Assembly: GCF_025244845.1 (NCBI RefSeq)
Contig: NZ_CP104264.1
Span: 930,001-994,000, forward strand
DNA from: Arthrobacter sp. zg-Y1171
GTDB taxonomy: Bacteria > Actinomycetota > Actinomycetes > Actinomycetales > Micrococcaceae
Length of the DNA: 64,000 nt
Reading direction: 5' to 3'
Shown here: in pieces, positions 1 to 9,559 of the stretch
How positions within the stretch are numbered: the first letter of the stretch is position 1
How the letters are laid out: each line of letters begins with the position of its first letter
Notes under the pieces: model-generated
The model's database searches: none
What the model saw: only the letters and a program-made list of their open reading frames with translations
What the model was told of the DNA's origin: nothing
Translations under genes and position numbers: made by a program

Positions 1-24
1 GGCCCGCCCAACCCCGGCTGCTTC

Positions 25-1239
25 TCACCCGGCCGCCATCTCGTGGGCCAGGGCCGCCGCGTGTGCTGCGCGGTCCTTGGCTCCGGCCGAGCGGAAGCGC
101 TGTTCGCTATCCGCCAGATAGACGGAACCGGCGTCGGGCATGCCGGTCCGCGCCAAGGCCAGGCCGAGGTGGAGGGCCAGTTCGCCCGAGTCCTGGGGTG
201 AGAGCTCGCCCCGGTGGGCGTACACGTCCGAGAGCATCCACACAGCCCGCGCATGGTCGCCGTTGAGGTCCAGCCAGATTCCCCGGCTGTGGTCTGCTTC
301 CAGCCGCTCGGGACCATGCAGTCCGACCACCGACATGGCCGCCTCGGCATGCTCGATGCAGGTCAGGGTCTCCCTGTCGTGGATGCCCGCCCCGAGCCGG
401 ATGGCAGCGGTGGCGTTATTGAAGCGGGCCCACAGCTCGACGTCGACGCCCGGCTCCAGGAGGTCCGCAGCAGTACGGTGGTGCATTAGCCCGGTGGAGA
501 TGTCCCCGCGGCGAAAGGCCACAGTGCCCACCGCCCAGCGGGCCTTACCCTCGATTTGCCGGCCAACCCCCGTCTCCAGCAGGGGAAGCACCAGGGTGCG
601 GCAGTAGGTCCATGCCTCGTCGAGCCCGCCCGCCTCGGCCAGCGCGGTGACCAGCGCTCCGCACGCGTCAAGGAAGGCAGCCGCACCGACCCTGGCTTCC
701 TGCACCCGCGCAACGGCGCTGCGGGCATGGGTCACGGCCGAACCCAGTTCCCCGGTGCCCAGGTAGGCGGTGGCGAGCAGTGTTTCCGCCTGTGCCCGGA
801 GGCCGGGGTACTCCGCCGCCAGGGGATGGCGGGCCAGCAGGGACGCCTTCGCGATGCAGTCCCGGTAGGCGTGCGTGGTGCAAAGACAGTGGGCTGCCAG
901 ATAGGTCATATCCCACCAGGACTGCGGATGCCCCTCAGCCAGCGCCGCACCCGCGGCGGCATCCGCCAGTGAGCATGCCGCTCCGTAGTCGCGCTCATCC
1001 AGCGCCTGCCGGGCGGAAAGTTCCAGGAACAGGGCCGTTTGTTTCCCTGTCCGGCCCGGGGCGGCGCCTGAGTCCAGCCGGTCGGAGAGCAGGCTGACCG
1101 CACCCGGAACGGGTTCCCTCCGCCCGGCTTCCAAAAGCGAGATCTCACGGGGCCGAAAAGCACCGTGTCCTAGCTGGGCCTGCGTCAGGTTTCGCTCCTG
1201 CCGCGCCGAGCGCAGCTTTCCACCGAATGATTTGCCCAT
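25..1239 (-). CDS. XRE-family transcriptional regulator with C-terminal TPR-like helical domain
   Basis: The 404-residue product begins with an XRE-type helix-turn-helix at about residues 6-45 (LRSARQERNLTQAQLG, then REISLLEAGRREP). The remainder is Ala/Leu-rich helical sequence resembling tetratricopeptide repeats. This arrangement is common in actinobacterial regulators in which the helical part senses a peptide or protein partner; the ligand here cannot be read. The ATG start is the first in frame and lies next to the HTH. The gene diverges from rsmA across about 250 bp, so it may act on that intergenic region, but no operator is proven. The gene is complete, with its stop 25 bases from the window edge. 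Confidence 0.82.
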   Translation of the reverse strand: MGKSFGGKLRSARQERNLTQAQLGHGAFRPREISLLEAGRREPVPGAVSLLSDRLDSGAAPGRTGKQTALFLELSARQALDERDYGAACSLADAAAGAALAEGHPQSWWDMTYLAAHCLCTTHAYRDCIAKASLLARHPLAAEYPGLRAQAETLLATAYLGTGELGSAVTHARSAVARVQEARVGAAAFLDACGALVTALAEAGGLDEAWTYCRTLVLPLLETGVGRQIEGKARWAVGTVAFRRGDISTGLMHHRTAADLLEPGVDVELWARFNNATAAIRLGAGIHDRETLTCIEHAEAAMSVVGLHGPERLEADHSRGIWLDLNGDHARAVWMLSDVYAHRGELSPQDSGELALHLGLALARTGMPDAGSVYLADSEQRFRSAGAKDRAAHAAALAHEMAAG

Positions 1240-1475
1240 CGTCGATACCGCCGATCTCCGGGGTGCGGCACACTGTTACCGGTGCCGGCAATGCGCTCGA
1301 TGCTACCGGTGGAGACCAGTCGTCGGCAGGGCATTCCGTGCTTATGGAACGCAAAACGGCGAACTCGATTCCGGCACCTTCGAAGCGCGCCACCCGGGCG
1401 TGGGAAGACCTCCGGGGAGTGGACCGGACGGCTGCACCGGCGTACCCTCGGCGGCGGCAGCCACGCCCGCTCGGC

Positions 1476-1481
1476 TAGTAT
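1476..1481 (+). promoter_or_regulatory. Candidate -10 box for a leaderless rsmA transcript
   Basis: TAGTAT fits the actinobacterial TANNNT -10 pattern and ends six bases before the GTG start of rsmA. That spacing would put the transcription start at or beside the start codon. No Shine-Dalgarno sequence lies in the short gap. No convincing -35 box is visible. Confidence 0.5.
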
Positions 1482-1487
1482 TACTGG

Positions 1488-2372
1488 GTGAGAGAATCCG
1501 AACCTGCCCCCCGAACACCAGTTCCCGCACTCCTTGGTGCCTCGGATATCCGGGCGCTGGCAGAAGAACTCGGAGTCCGCCCCACTAAGAGCCTCGGCCA
1601 GAACTTCGTTATTGACGGAAACACCATCCGCCGGATTGTGGCTGCGGCGGACATCGCTCCAGGGGAGACCGTGCTGGAGGTCGGCCCCGGCCTCGGGTCC
1701 CTGACGCTCGGGCTCCTCGACGCAGCCGAGTCGGTGGTGGCTGTGGAGATCGATCCCGTCCTGGCCGGAAAGCTTCCGTCCACGGTGGGGCAGCGGCGCC
1801 CGGAAGCGGCCGGCCGGCTGCACGTTGTGCTTGGCGACGGCATGCGGATCACCGAGCTGCCCAAGGAACCGACCGCGCTGGTAGCGAACCTGCCCTATAA
1901 CGTGGCCGTCCCGGTGGTGCTGCACCTGCTGGAGCATTTCCCGTCCCTGCAGCACGGCCTGGTCATGGTCCAGGACGAAGTGGCGGACCGGATGGCAGCC
2001 AAGCCCGGCTCCAAGACCTATGGGGTGCCCTCGGTGAAAGCCGCCTGGTATGCGCAGATGCGCAAGGCCGGCGTCATCGGCATGAACGTCTTCTGGCCGG
2101 CGCCCAAGATCGCCTCCGGCCTGGTCGGGTTTGTCCGGCACGAACCGCCGCAGACGCGAGCAACCCGTGAAGAGGTCTTCGCAGTTATTGACGCTGCCTT
2201 TGCGCAGCGGCGCAAGACCCTGCGCGCCGCCCTGGCCGGATGGGCCGGCAGCCCCGCCGAAGCGGAAAAGGCACTGCGTGCTGCAGGAGTGGATCCCAGC
2301 GCCCGCGGCGAGGTCCTGGACATCACGGCATTTGCCCGGATCGCCGAGGCACGGAAGCCGCTCATTGCCTGA
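1488..2372 (+). CDS. rsmA: 16S rRNA (adenine1518-N6/adenine1519-N6)-dimethyltransferase RsmA
   Basis: RsmA (KsgA) dimethylates the two adjacent adenines of the helix 45 loop in 16S rRNA late in 30S maturation, using S-adenosylmethionine. The 294-residue protein shows the family entry motif [10 protein letters not shown] (about 34-43), the AdoMet loop [10 protein letters not shown] (63-72) and the catalytic NLPY (134-137). Length is normal for the family. The GTG start is preceded by a -10-like hexamer rather than a ribosome binding site, suggesting leaderless translation. The gene is followed after 19 bases by ispE, a pairing conserved widely in bacteria, so the two are probably co-transcribed. 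Confidence 0.96.
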   Translation: MRESEPAPRTPVPALLGASDIRALAEELGVRPTKSLGQNFVIDGNTIRRIVAAADIAPGETVLEVGPGLGSLTLGLLDAAESVVAVEIDPVLAGKLPSTVGQRRPEAAGRLHVVLGDGMRITELPKEPTALVANLPYNVAVPVVLHLLEHFPSLQHGLVMVQDEVADRMAAKPGSKTYGVPSVKAAWYAQMRKAGVIGMNVFWPAPKIASGLVGFVRHEPPQTRATREEVFAVIDAAFAQRRKTLRAALAGWAGSPAEAEKALRAAGVDPSARGEVLDITAFARIAEARKPLIA

Positions 2373-2391
2373 GGGAAAGGAAACCGAAGAG

Positions 2392-3348
2392 ATGGCCGCA
2401 CCGCGCTCCGTCACTGTCCGGACCCCCGGCAAGATCAATGTGTCCCTGAAGGTGGGACCGCTGCGTCCGGACGGCTACCACAGCGTTGCCAGCGTCTACC
2501 TTGCGGTGTCCCTCTTCGAGGAGGTCACGGCCACGGCGCTGGAAACCGACGAGATCCGGTTGACGCTCAGCGATCCCGACGGCCGCCTTCCGCAGGGAGG
2601 CATACCCCTGGACGGGGACAACCTGGCCGCACGTGCCGCCCGGGCAGTGGCTTCCCGGATTGGCAGGGAGCATCCCGGCGTCCACCTGCACATCACCAAG
2701 CGGGTGCCGGTGGCAGGCGGAATGGGAGGCGGCTCTGCGGACGCCGCCGCCGCGCTTCTCGCCTGCAATGAGCTGTGGAACGCGGGCCTGTCTCAGGCTG
2801 AGTTGGCCGGCCTGGCTGCCGGGCTCGGGGCCGATGTACCGTTTGCCCTGCTCGGCGGTGCTGCTGCCGGGCTCGGCGTGGGGGACCGGCTCACCCCGGT
2901 GCCGGCACCGCACCGGCTGCACTGGGTCCTCGTCCCGGCACCTTACGGGCTTTCCACCCCGCAGGTCTATGCCGCCGTCGACCGACTCCGCACGGGAACC
3001 GACGTCGCCGAGCCCACCGAAGCGGACCCCGTGATCCTCGACGCCCTCGCCGCCGGGAACACTGCCGCACTGGCGGGCGTTCTAGTCAATGACCTGCAGC
3101 CGGCGGCCTTGGAACTTGCCCCCGAACTGGGGACCGTTCTTGAGGCGGGGATCCGGCTCGGCGCCCTCGCCGGCATGGTTTCCGGTTCCGGCCCCACCCT
3201 GGCTTTCCTGGCCGCGGATGAAGCAGCTGCGTCCGCCCTGGCCGCCGCGCTGCGCACCGAAGGCCACTCGGCCCTGGCCGTTTACGGGCCGGCCGACGGC
3301 GCCGTCACGGCTGCCGACACCACCGCACCTCAGACGCACAGAAAGTAG
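2392..3348 (+). CDS. ispE: 4-diphosphocytidyl-2-C-methyl-D-erythritol kinase IspE
   Basis: IspE phosphorylates the 2-hydroxyl of CDP-methylerythritol with ATP in the non-mevalonate (MEP) isoprenoid pathway. The 318-residue GHMP kinase shows the N-terminal PGKINVSLKVG with Lys14, the DGYH segment (27-30) and the glycine-rich ATP loop PVAGGMGGGSADAAAALL (106-123). The C-terminal GMVSGSGPTLAFL is the second conserved GHMP motif. I chose the ATG at 2392, 19 bases after the rsmA stop and behind GGGAAAGG. The same frame stays open upstream into rsmA, but that part overlaps conserved methyltransferase sequence. It lies between rsmA and an ABC-F gene, a typical actinobacterial order. Confidence 0.96.
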   Translation: MAAPRSVTVRTPGKINVSLKVGPLRPDGYHSVASVYLAVSLFEEVTATALETDEIRLTLSDPDGRLPQGGIPLDGDNLAARAARAVASRIGREHPGVHLHITKRVPVAGGMGGGSADAAAALLACNELWNAGLSQAELAGLAAGLGADVPFALLGGAAAGLGVGDRLTPVPAPHRLHWVLVPAPYGLSTPQVYAAVDRLRTGTDVAEPTEADPVILDALAAGNTAALAGVLVNDLQPAALELAPELGTVLEAGIRLGALAGMVSGSGPTLAFLAADEAAASALAAALRTEGHSALAVYGPADGAVTAADTTAPQTHRK

Positions 3349-3354
3349 TACCGA

Positions 3355-5250
3355 TTGGCACACCTGCTTGGTGCTGAAAACCTCAGCATTTCCTTTGGCA
3401 CGCGCACCATCCTGGACGGCGTTTCGCTCGGCCTCGAGGAAGGCGACCGGATCGGCATGGTCGGCCGCAACGGCGACGGCAAGTCGACCCTGATGAGCCT
3501 GCTGGCCGAACGGCAGACGCCCGACGACGGCCGCGTGACCCGCCGCCGCGATGTCACCGTGGGCTACCTGGACCAGACGGACGTACTGGACGGGGACCTG
3601 ACCGTCGGCCAGGCGATCGTCGGCGACGCCGCGGACTACGAGTGGGCGTCCAATGCGCGGATCCGCGACGTGATGAGCGGCCTGGTGCAGGAAGTGGACT
3701 GGAACGCGCAGGTCTCCTCCCTGTCCGGCGGGCAGAAGCGCCGCGTGGCGCTGGCCAAGCTGCTCACCGGCGACGACGACGTCATCATGCTGGACGAGCC
3801 CACCAACCACCTCGACGTCGAAGGCGTGGCCTGGCTGGCCCGGCACCTGAAGCAGCGCTGGCGCCCCTCCGACGGCGGCCTGCTGGTAGTCACCCACGAC
3901 CGCTGGTTCCTGGACGAAATCTGCACCCGGACCTGGGAAGTCCATGACGCGATGGTGGATCCGTTCGACGGCGGGTACGCCGCCTACGTGCTGGCCCGCG
4001 CCGAGCGTGACCGGATGGCCTCCGTGGTGGAAGGCAAGCGCCAGCAGCTGGTCAAGAAGGAACTGGCCTGGCTGCGGCGCGGCGCCCCGGCCCGGACCGC
4101 CAAGCCCAAGTTCCGCATCGAGGCCGCGAACAACCTGATTGCGGACGTCCCCGAACCCCGCGACACGCTGTCCCTGAACAAGATGGCCACCGCCCGCCTG
4201 GGCAAGGACGTCCTGGACCTGGAGAACGTCTCCCTGACGCTCGGGGACACCGACCTGTTCCGCAACATCACCCTGCGCCTGGCCCCGGGGGAGCGGCTGG
4301 GCCTGGTGGGTGTCAACGGCGCCGGCAAGACCACCCTGCTGCGCCTGCTCAACGGCGACATTGAGCCTACGTCCGGCCGGCTGAAGCGCGGCAAGACGGT
4401 CCAGACCGCCGTGCTGTCGCAGGAGGTCCGGGAACTGGATGAGGTCGCGGACCAGCGCGTCATTGAAGTCATTGAAAACGAGAAGCGCGTCTTCAACGTG
4501 GGCGGCCGCGAGCTGTCCGCCGGCCAGCTCGTGGAGCAGCTGGGCTTCAGCGCCCAGCGCCAGTGGACACCGGTGCGCGAGCTTTCCGGCGGCGAACGGC
4601 GCCGGCTGCAGCTGCTGCGCCTGCTGGTGGGTGAACCGAATGTGTTGATGCTCGACGAGCCGACCAATGACCTGGACACCGACACGCTGGCTGCCGTCGA
4701 GGACGTGCTGGACGGGTGGCCCGGCACGCTCGTGGTGGTCTCCCACGACCGGTACCTGCTGGAACGGGTCACCGACCACCAGATGGCGCTCCTCGGCGAC
4801 GGCAAGCTGCGCGGACTGCCCGGCGGCGTGGACCAGTACCTGGAACTGCGCGGCGAAGCCCTGGCCGCCAACTCGTCTGCGTCCACCGCTGCCCGCGGCT
4901 CCTCCCAGGCGGCCCGCGCCGCTGCGGCCGGCGCCACGCGCCCCGGCGGCACGTCCGCGGCTGCTCCAGCCGGCGCCCGGGGCGGAACGACGACGGCGCT
5001 GGCCGGCTCCGGTGCATCCGAAGCTGAAAAGCGGGCGGCCAAGAAGGACCTCACCCGGATCGAGCGGCAGCTGAGCAAGCTCACCGCGCAGGCCGAAAAG
5101 ATCAACGCCCAGATGAACGACGCCACCCAGAAGGCCGGCGGCGCGGACTTTGAACTCATCGGCGAGCTCAACGCCAAGCTGCAGGCCGTTGCGGCCGAGC
5201 AGGAGGAGCTGGAAATGGAGTGGCTCGAGGCTTCGGAGATCCTCGAGTAG
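3355..5250 (+). CDS. ABC-F family ATPase (Uup/EttA-type ribosome-associated)
   Basis: The 631-residue protein has two ABC ATPase domains and no membrane segments, the hallmark of ABC-F proteins that act on the ribosome rather than in transport. Domain 1 has Walker A GRNGDGKST (38-46), signature LSGGQKRR and Walker B IMLDEPTNHLD. Domain 2 has Walker A GVNGAGKTT, signature LSGGERRR and Walker B LMLDEPTNDLD. An Ala/Gly/Pro-rich linker at about 500-550 leads to a charged C-terminal coiled coil (about 556-631), as in Uup-like members. The start is TTG, six bases after the ispE stop, with a poor ribosome binding site, so expression probably depends on coupling to ispE. Whether it is a resistance or housekeeping ABC-F cannot be told from sequence. 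Confidence 0.92.
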   Translation: MAHLLGAENLSISFGTRTILDGVSLGLEEGDRIGMVGRNGDGKSTLMSLLAERQTPDDGRVTRRRDVTVGYLDQTDVLDGDLTVGQAIVGDAADYEWASNARIRDVMSGLVQEVDWNAQVSSLSGGQKRRVALAKLLTGDDDVIMLDEPTNHLDVEGVAWLARHLKQRWRPSDGGLLVVTHDRWFLDEICTRTWEVHDAMVDPFDGGYAAYVLARAERDRMASVVEGKRQQLVKKELAWLRRGAPARTAKPKFRIEAANNLIADVPEPRDTLSLNKMATARLGKDVLDLENVSLTLGDTDLFRNITLRLAPGERLGLVGVNGAGKTTLLRLLNGDIEPTSGRLKRGKTVQTAVLSQEVRELDEVADQRVIEVIENEKRVFNVGGRELSAGQLVEQLGFSAQRQWTPVRELSGGERRRLQLLRLLVGEPNVLMLDEPTNDLDTDTLAAVEDVLDGWPGTLVVVSHDRYLLERVTDHQMALLGDGKLRGLPGGVDQYLELRGEALAANSSASTAARGSSQAARAAAAGATRPGGTSAAAPAGARGGTTTALAGSGASEAEKRAAKKDLTRIERQLSKLTAQAEKINAQMNDATQKAGGADFELIGELNAKLQAVAAEQEELEMEWLEASEILE

Positions 5251-5301
5251 CCCCAAGGTGCGGGCGCCGCTTCCTGGTCCGGACCCGGGTCTCCCGCCGG
5301 C

Positions 5302-7812
5302 TCACATGGTGTCTGCCGTGGCACTGAGCGGTCCGCGCATCGCCCGCCGCGCCGTCATCGTGGCGACCGGCATCGTCGTCAGTGCAACGGCGGCGCAGAG
5401 GGCGCCGGCTATAGCCAGCGGCAGCGGGGTGAACGGACTGGCGCCTACAACCACGGCGGTGGGCAGGACTGCGGCGCACGCAACGATGACGGCGATGGCG
5501 ATGCCGACGGCGGCGCACACGGCGGTCTCGGTAATCAGCAGCCTGCGGACCTGGCCGCGGGTCGCGCCGGTCAGGCGCAGCATGGCCAGCTCGCGGCGAC
5601 GGCCCAGGGTGGAGACGGCAACGGTGTTGGTGACGGCAACCATCGCGTAGGCCAGCACAACCAGCAGCAGCAGGCCGTTGATGAGTGCGTTGATGTTGAG
5701 GCCCTCCTGCAGGGACACCTCCAGCGCGCTGCGGTCCCCGACCCGCAGTGAGGGATGGCCGTTCAGCGCACCTTCCACGGCAGGGGCCACGGCGTCCGCG
5801 GCGGTGCCGTCGCTGGCGCTGACCAGCAGTGCCGCGGGTGCCCGGTCGCTCGTGTGGGCTGTGAGGAGCTCGACGGGCAGCAGGAGGTTTTCGTAGCCCG
5901 GCAGGTCCTCGTAGGTGGCGGCGACACGAAGTTCGGCGCCGTCGCCGTCACCGAACCGGAAGCCGATGGTGTCTCCTATGTCCACGCCGAGGGCAGCTGC
6001 GGTATCGACGGGCAGTGCGACGGAGGCGCCGGTCAGATCAGCGAAGCCGCCGGCGACGAGCCGGTTGCTCAGCACCTCCTGCGCCTGGGCGCCGTCGAGC
6101 CCGCGCACCGGCCAGTGCCGGTCGCGGTGCGAGGCGTCGTAGGGGCGTTCGATCCAGCCCCCGGATGTCACAAACGGGGTGGCCGCGTCCACCTCGGGCA
6201 GGGCGGCGATTTCGTCTGCGCGTTCGGCAGCGGCGCCGGCCGCGCCGGTCACGACGGCGTCGGCCGTGATGGTCTCGACCTGGGCGTCGGCGGCAGCTGC
6301 GGTGAGCATGGATGAGGACACGAGATTGCCGGCGCCGATTCCGAAGACCAGTGCGGCGGCCCCGGTGACGGTTGAGAGGGCCGCCGCCCGGGCGCGGATA
6401 CTCGTCCCGGCGAGCCCGGCGACGCCGTGCCGGTGGTCGCCCATCACCGGCCGGAGCGCGGCCGCGCCCAGGCGCAGGTAGGCCGGGGCGAGAAGCGCGG
6501 CGGAAATGGTGCCGGCAAGCACGGCAGGACCGGCTGTGGCGGAGACCAGGGCGGGCGGCATCAGGAAGGTGAGCACGGCGAGGGCGACGGCGCCAAGCCC
6601 GAACAGGATTCCTGCCAGCCACCGGATAATGCCGATCCGGGCAGGGGGAAGTTCAGCTTCGCGCATCGCGTCGATTGGCCGGGAGCGGCGGGCCGTCCGG
6701 GCGGCCAGGCCGGCGGCCAGCCGGATCACCAGCCCGGTTACGGCTGCGGCGGCGGCCAGCGGGACCGGCCCGGCGCTCAGCTCGAGTCCCTTGGGAAGGG
6801 CGCCGCCGGCCTGCATCCCCAGGTGCAGGAGGTAGGCCAGCGGAATGCCCGGGACGAGGCCGAGCAGGGCGCCGAGAAGTCCCGCGGCCATGACTTCGCC
6901 GACGACGAGTGCACGGACCTGGCGTCCGGTTGCGCCGGTGGCGCGCAGGAGGCTGATCTCGCGGCTGCGCTGGCGCACGGACAGGGCGACGACTCCGGAG
7001 ATGACGGTCGCCAGCACCGTCAGGACGATGCCTCCGGTTACCGCCCCGACAATGATGGCGGGAATGCGGGCCGCCGACACAGCCGGATCCTCGGCGGCGC
7101 CGCGGCCATCACCGGCCAGCACCCGCACGTCCGCGAGCTCCGCTTGCAGCGCCGCGCGGACGACAGACAGATCGGCATCCGGAGCCAGCACCACGCCCAA
7201 TGCGTCCAGCGGGTTCCCAGCGGCCTCTTCGCTGAAGAACACGGTCGCCGGATCCTCCGGTCCGCCGATGACGGCGGCGGTCCGGACGCTGAGGGTCCGT
7301 CCCTCCATGGTCAGGAGCAGGTCTTCGTCCTCACCCGCTGCCAGGGCGTCCGCGGCGGCGGCGGTGAGCACTACCTCGCCGGCGGCGGGACCTGCGACCG
7401 GAACAGGGTCGATGCCGCTGACGGCGACGGATGCCCAGTTCTGCGCCGTGAGCGGGAGGGCCCGCGCCGCGCTCCGGGCGAAGGAATCGAGGAACGTGAC
7501 GGGCACAATCTGTGCCACGCCGCCGATTCCGTCTGCCGCCTCAGCTGCTGAGGCTGACAGCCGGTGCCGCTCGGGCAACGGGCGGAGATCGGTGGTTTGT
7601 TCGCCGTCCCGGTTGAGCATCGTATAGCTGGGATCACCAATGACCACCAGGTCGGCCGCGCCGATGCGCTCAGCCGGCGCCGAAAGCCGGATACCGGTCT
7701 CGATCATCGCGCCGCACATCACGATGAGCGCGGAACCGAGGCCCGCTGAAACCACGATGGCGAGCAGGGCAGCGGTGCGGTGCCGCAGGCCCGCAAGGAT
7801 CAGCGTCAGCAT
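5302..7812 (-). CDS. FtsX-like ABC transporter permease (MacB-type)
   Basis: The 836-residue membrane protein has the layout of large FtsX/MacB permeases. It has an N-terminal membrane helix (about 12-35), an extracytoplasmic domain to about residue 255, and a first FtsX core with SGVVALSVRQRSREISLLRA. Several middle helices, a second extracytoplasmic domain and a C-terminal FtsX core with the matching RRRELAMLRLTGATRGQVRR follow. This internal duplication gives two FtsX units in one chain. The ATPase gene ends six bases upstream on the same strand, so the two form one transporter. Such pairs often export peptides or lipoproteins or give antimicrobial resistance; the substrate is unknown. Confidence 0.9.
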   Translation of the reverse strand: MLTLILAGLRHRTAALLAIVVSAGLGSALIVMCGAMIETGIRLSAPAERIGAADLVVIGDPSYTMLNRDGEQTTDLRPLPERHRLSASAAEAADGIGGVAQIVPVTFLDSFARSAARALPLTAQNWASVAVSGIDPVPVAGPAAGEVVLTAAAADALAAGEDEDLLLTMEGRTLSVRTAAVIGGPEDPATVFFSEEAAGNPLDALGVVLAPDADLSVVRAALQAELADVRVLAGDGRGAAEDPAVSAARIPAIIVGAVTGGIVLTVLATVISGVVALSVRQRSREISLLRATGATGRQVRALVVGEVMAAGLLGALLGLVPGIPLAYLLHLGMQAGGALPKGLELSAGPVPLAAAAAVTGLVIRLAAGLAARTARRSRPIDAMREAELPPARIGIIRWLAGILFGLGAVALAVLTFLMPPALVSATAGPAVLAGTISAALLAPAYLRLGAAALRPVMGDHRHGVAGLAGTSIRARAAALSTVTGAAALVFGIGAGNLVSSSMLTAAAADAQVETITADAVVTGAAGAAAERADEIAALPEVDAATPFVTSGGWIERPYDASHRDRHWPVRGLDGAQAQEVLSNRLVAGGFADLTGASVALPVDTAAALGVDIGDTIGFRFGDGDGAELRVAATYEDLPGYENLLLPVELLTAHTSDRAPAALLVSASDGTAADAVAPAVEGALNGHPSLRVGDRSALEVSLQEGLNINALINGLLLLVVLAYAMVAVTNTVAVSTLGRRRELAMLRLTGATRGQVRRLLITETAVCAAVGIAIAVIVACAAVLPTAVVVGASPFTPLPLAIAGALCAAVALTTMPVATMTARRAMRGPLSATADTM

Positions 7813-7818
7813 GACGCC

Positions 7819-8595
7819 TCACCGTCCGTGGCCGGTGACGGGCAGGCGGGAAAGGGCGGAGGCGATTTCCCCGGCTGATCCGTGCCCGCGCTGTTCTTCG
7901 ATCCGGCCGTCGAAGAGGAAGATCACCGAATCGGCGTAGGACGCCGCAATGGGGTCATGGGTGGTCATCAGGATGGTCTGTCCCTGCCGGTGCACTGCCT
8001 CCCGCAGCAGCTCGAAGACGCCGGCGGCAGTTCGGGAATCCAGGGCTCCGGAGGGCTCGTCCGCAAAGAGGACCTCCGAATTGGCTGCCAAGGCCCGGGC
8101 GATGGCCACCCGCTGCTGCTGCCCGCCGGAGAGCTCACCCGGGCGGTGGCCGGACCGGTCGGAAAGCCCGACCAGGGCCAACGCGTCCTCGGCCAGCCGC
8201 CGGACCGGTCGGCGTCCTGCCAGGACGGCGGGGAGCTCAACGTTCTGCGCGGCCGTCAGGGCGGGCATCAAATTGAACGATTGGAAGACGAAGGCCACCC
8301 GCTCCCGGCGCAGTCGGGTGAGGGCATCCTCGGAGAGGCCGCTGAGGTCATGGCCAACCAGAATGGCCCGCCCGGTGGTCGGGGTGTCAAGACCCGCCGC
8401 GCAGTGCAGCAGGGTGCTTTTGCCGGATCCGGAAGGCCCCATGACGGCGGTGAAGGATCCCTTGGGTAGCTCCAAGTCCGTCTCGTGCAGGGCGGTGACG
8501 GCTCGCGCACCGGACCCGTAGGTCTTAGACACCCGCTCCAGGACCACCGGAGCCGTTGGCGCCCGTGCCGGGGTACTGATGGCTGCTCTGTTCAT
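7819..8595 (-). CDS. ABC transporter ATP-binding protein (MacB/LolD family)
   Basis: This is the ATPase of the adjacent FtsX-like permease. The 258-residue protein contains Walker A GPSGSGKST, the Q-loop FVFQSFNLMPALT, signature LSGGQQQRVAIARAL and Walker B LFADEPSGALD, followed by the switch histidine in TTHDP. The sequence FQSFNLMP and the SGALD variant are typical of the MacB/LolD branch that partners FtsX permeases. The ATG is preceded by a strong AAAGGAGG ribosome binding site at about 8602-8609. It is the first gene of a two-gene operon and lies 99 bases downstream of a TetR regulator in the same orientation, which is its likely controller. Confidence 0.93.
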   Translation of the reverse strand: MNRAAISTPARAPTAPVVLERVSKTYGSGARAVTALHETDLELPKGSFTAVMGPSGSGKSTLLHCAAGLDTPTTGRAILVGHDLSGLSEDALTRLRRERVAFVFQSFNLMPALTAAQNVELPAVLAGRRPVRRLAEDALALVGLSDRSGHRPGELSGGQQQRVAIARALAANSEVLFADEPSGALDSRTAAGVFELLREAVHRQGQTILMTTHDPIAASYADSVIFLFDGRIEEQRGHGSAGEIASALSRLPVTGHGR

Positions 8596-8694
8596 CGTTC
8601 GGCCTCCTTTGTGCCTGCCATGAACAGTTAGGACTGTACACGGATGGCGGGCATGCGTGAAGGGGCTGCACGAAGGTTTCCGGTGTGCCGACGT

Positions 8695-9447
8695 TCAGGA
8701 TTTCCGGGGGCCGGCGTCGTGGCGGGGGAGTCGGCGAAGTCCGTTGAGGATGGCCGCCAGTCCGAACTCGAAGTCCTCATCCGCTCCGGCCGCAGCCTGA
8801 CGGAAGTGGCCGTCCGAGATGAGGGCGGACACGCGGGGGAGCCGAGCCGAAAAACGATGGGCGCCGATGCGGTCCACCAGCGCCTCGGGATCTGCGGAGC
8901 TGCCTTCCCGGGCGACGTCGCGCTCTGCTCCCGCACGGGCACGCACGTAGCCGTCGAGGAGGCCTGCGGCTTGGAGCGCCTGCCGCCCGCTCATGCCGCT
9001 CGGCTCCAGGCGCTCCAGGAGATTGTCCAGCCAAGCGAGCGCATTGGGTGCGAACGGTATGCGGATCCGCAGGTCAGTGAGCCAGGGGTGCCTCTCGTAT
9101 CGCTGGCGCAGGGCCCGGCACCAGGCCGCGGCCGCCGATGCCCAGTCTTCCCCGGGACCGATGCCCGCCGGGGCGCCGAGAGCCTGGTCATGGACGATGA
9201 CGTCGAGGTCATCCCGGGAATCCACGTATCGGTACAGTGCATTGGCCGTCACCCCCAGCCGTTCGGCGATCCGTCCCAGCGAAAGGGCTTCAGCTCCGTC
9301 GGTGTCGGCCAGCGAAATCGCCGACGCCGCGATGCCCGCAATGCTGAGCATTGCCTTGGGCCCCGGCCTGGTCTGCGGCTTGTCCTGCCCCCAGGCCTGG
9401 AGCACGCCCCTCGGCAGCGTGCCCTGCGGGTCCGTCTTCTCTACCAT
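8695..9447 (-). CDS. TetR family transcriptional regulator (TetR_C_1-type)
   Basis: The 250-residue protein has a TetR-type DNA-binding domain at about 32-82, ending in the recognition region RIAERLGVTANALYRYVDSRDDL. The C-terminal domain resembles the TetR_C_1 ligand-binding fold found in tetracycline-repressor-like proteins. It is followed in the same direction by the ABC ATPase/permease pair, so a local repressor of that exporter is the simplest role (inference). The first 25 residues are poorly conserved in type, and the start could be further downstream. Direct repeats just upstream may be its operator. Confidence 0.86.
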   Translation of the reverse strand: MVEKTDPQGTLPRGVLQAWGQDKPQTRPGPKAMLSIAGIAASAISLADTDGAEALSLGRIAERLGVTANALYRYVDSRDDLDVIVHDQALGAPAGIGPGEDWASAAAAWCRALRQRYERHPWLTDLRIRIPFAPNALAWLDNLLERLEPSGMSGRQALQAAGLLDGYVRARAGAERDVAREGSSADPEALVDRIGAHRFSARLPRVSALISDGHFRQAAAGADEDFEFGLAAILNGLRRLPRHDAGPRKS

Positions 9448-9456
9448 GCGTTCAGT

Positions 9457-9480
9457 CTACGACAACCGTATATGCTACGA
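9457..9480. promoter_or_regulatory. Candidate operator: direct repeats CTACGA flanking a TATATG box
   Basis: CTACGA occurs at 9457-9462 and 9475-9480, with an AT-rich core between them, a few bases upstream of the TetR start. The 18-bp period suits two binding sites on nearly the same DNA face. Assignment to the TetR regulator is inference. Confidence 0.3.
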
Positions 9481-9559
9481 ACTGTTCGGGGGTCTCACGC
9501 TAAGGAGGTGGGCCAAGGACGGGACAATACTCTCGGAACCCGCTGCCTCCGGGGGGCTT

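Noticed and set aside
1277..1311. Direct repeats TACCGGTG (1277-1284 and 1304-1311) between the XRE regulator and rsmA
   Set aside because: They are GC-rich and short, and spacing gives no strong case for an operator, so they were not listed as a feature.
3082..5256. Long minus-strand open frame (724 codons) opposite ispE and the ABC-F gene
   Set aside because: It is antisense to strongly conserved genes; its Gln/Val/His/Gly-rich translation has no domain, as expected from GC-rich codon bias.
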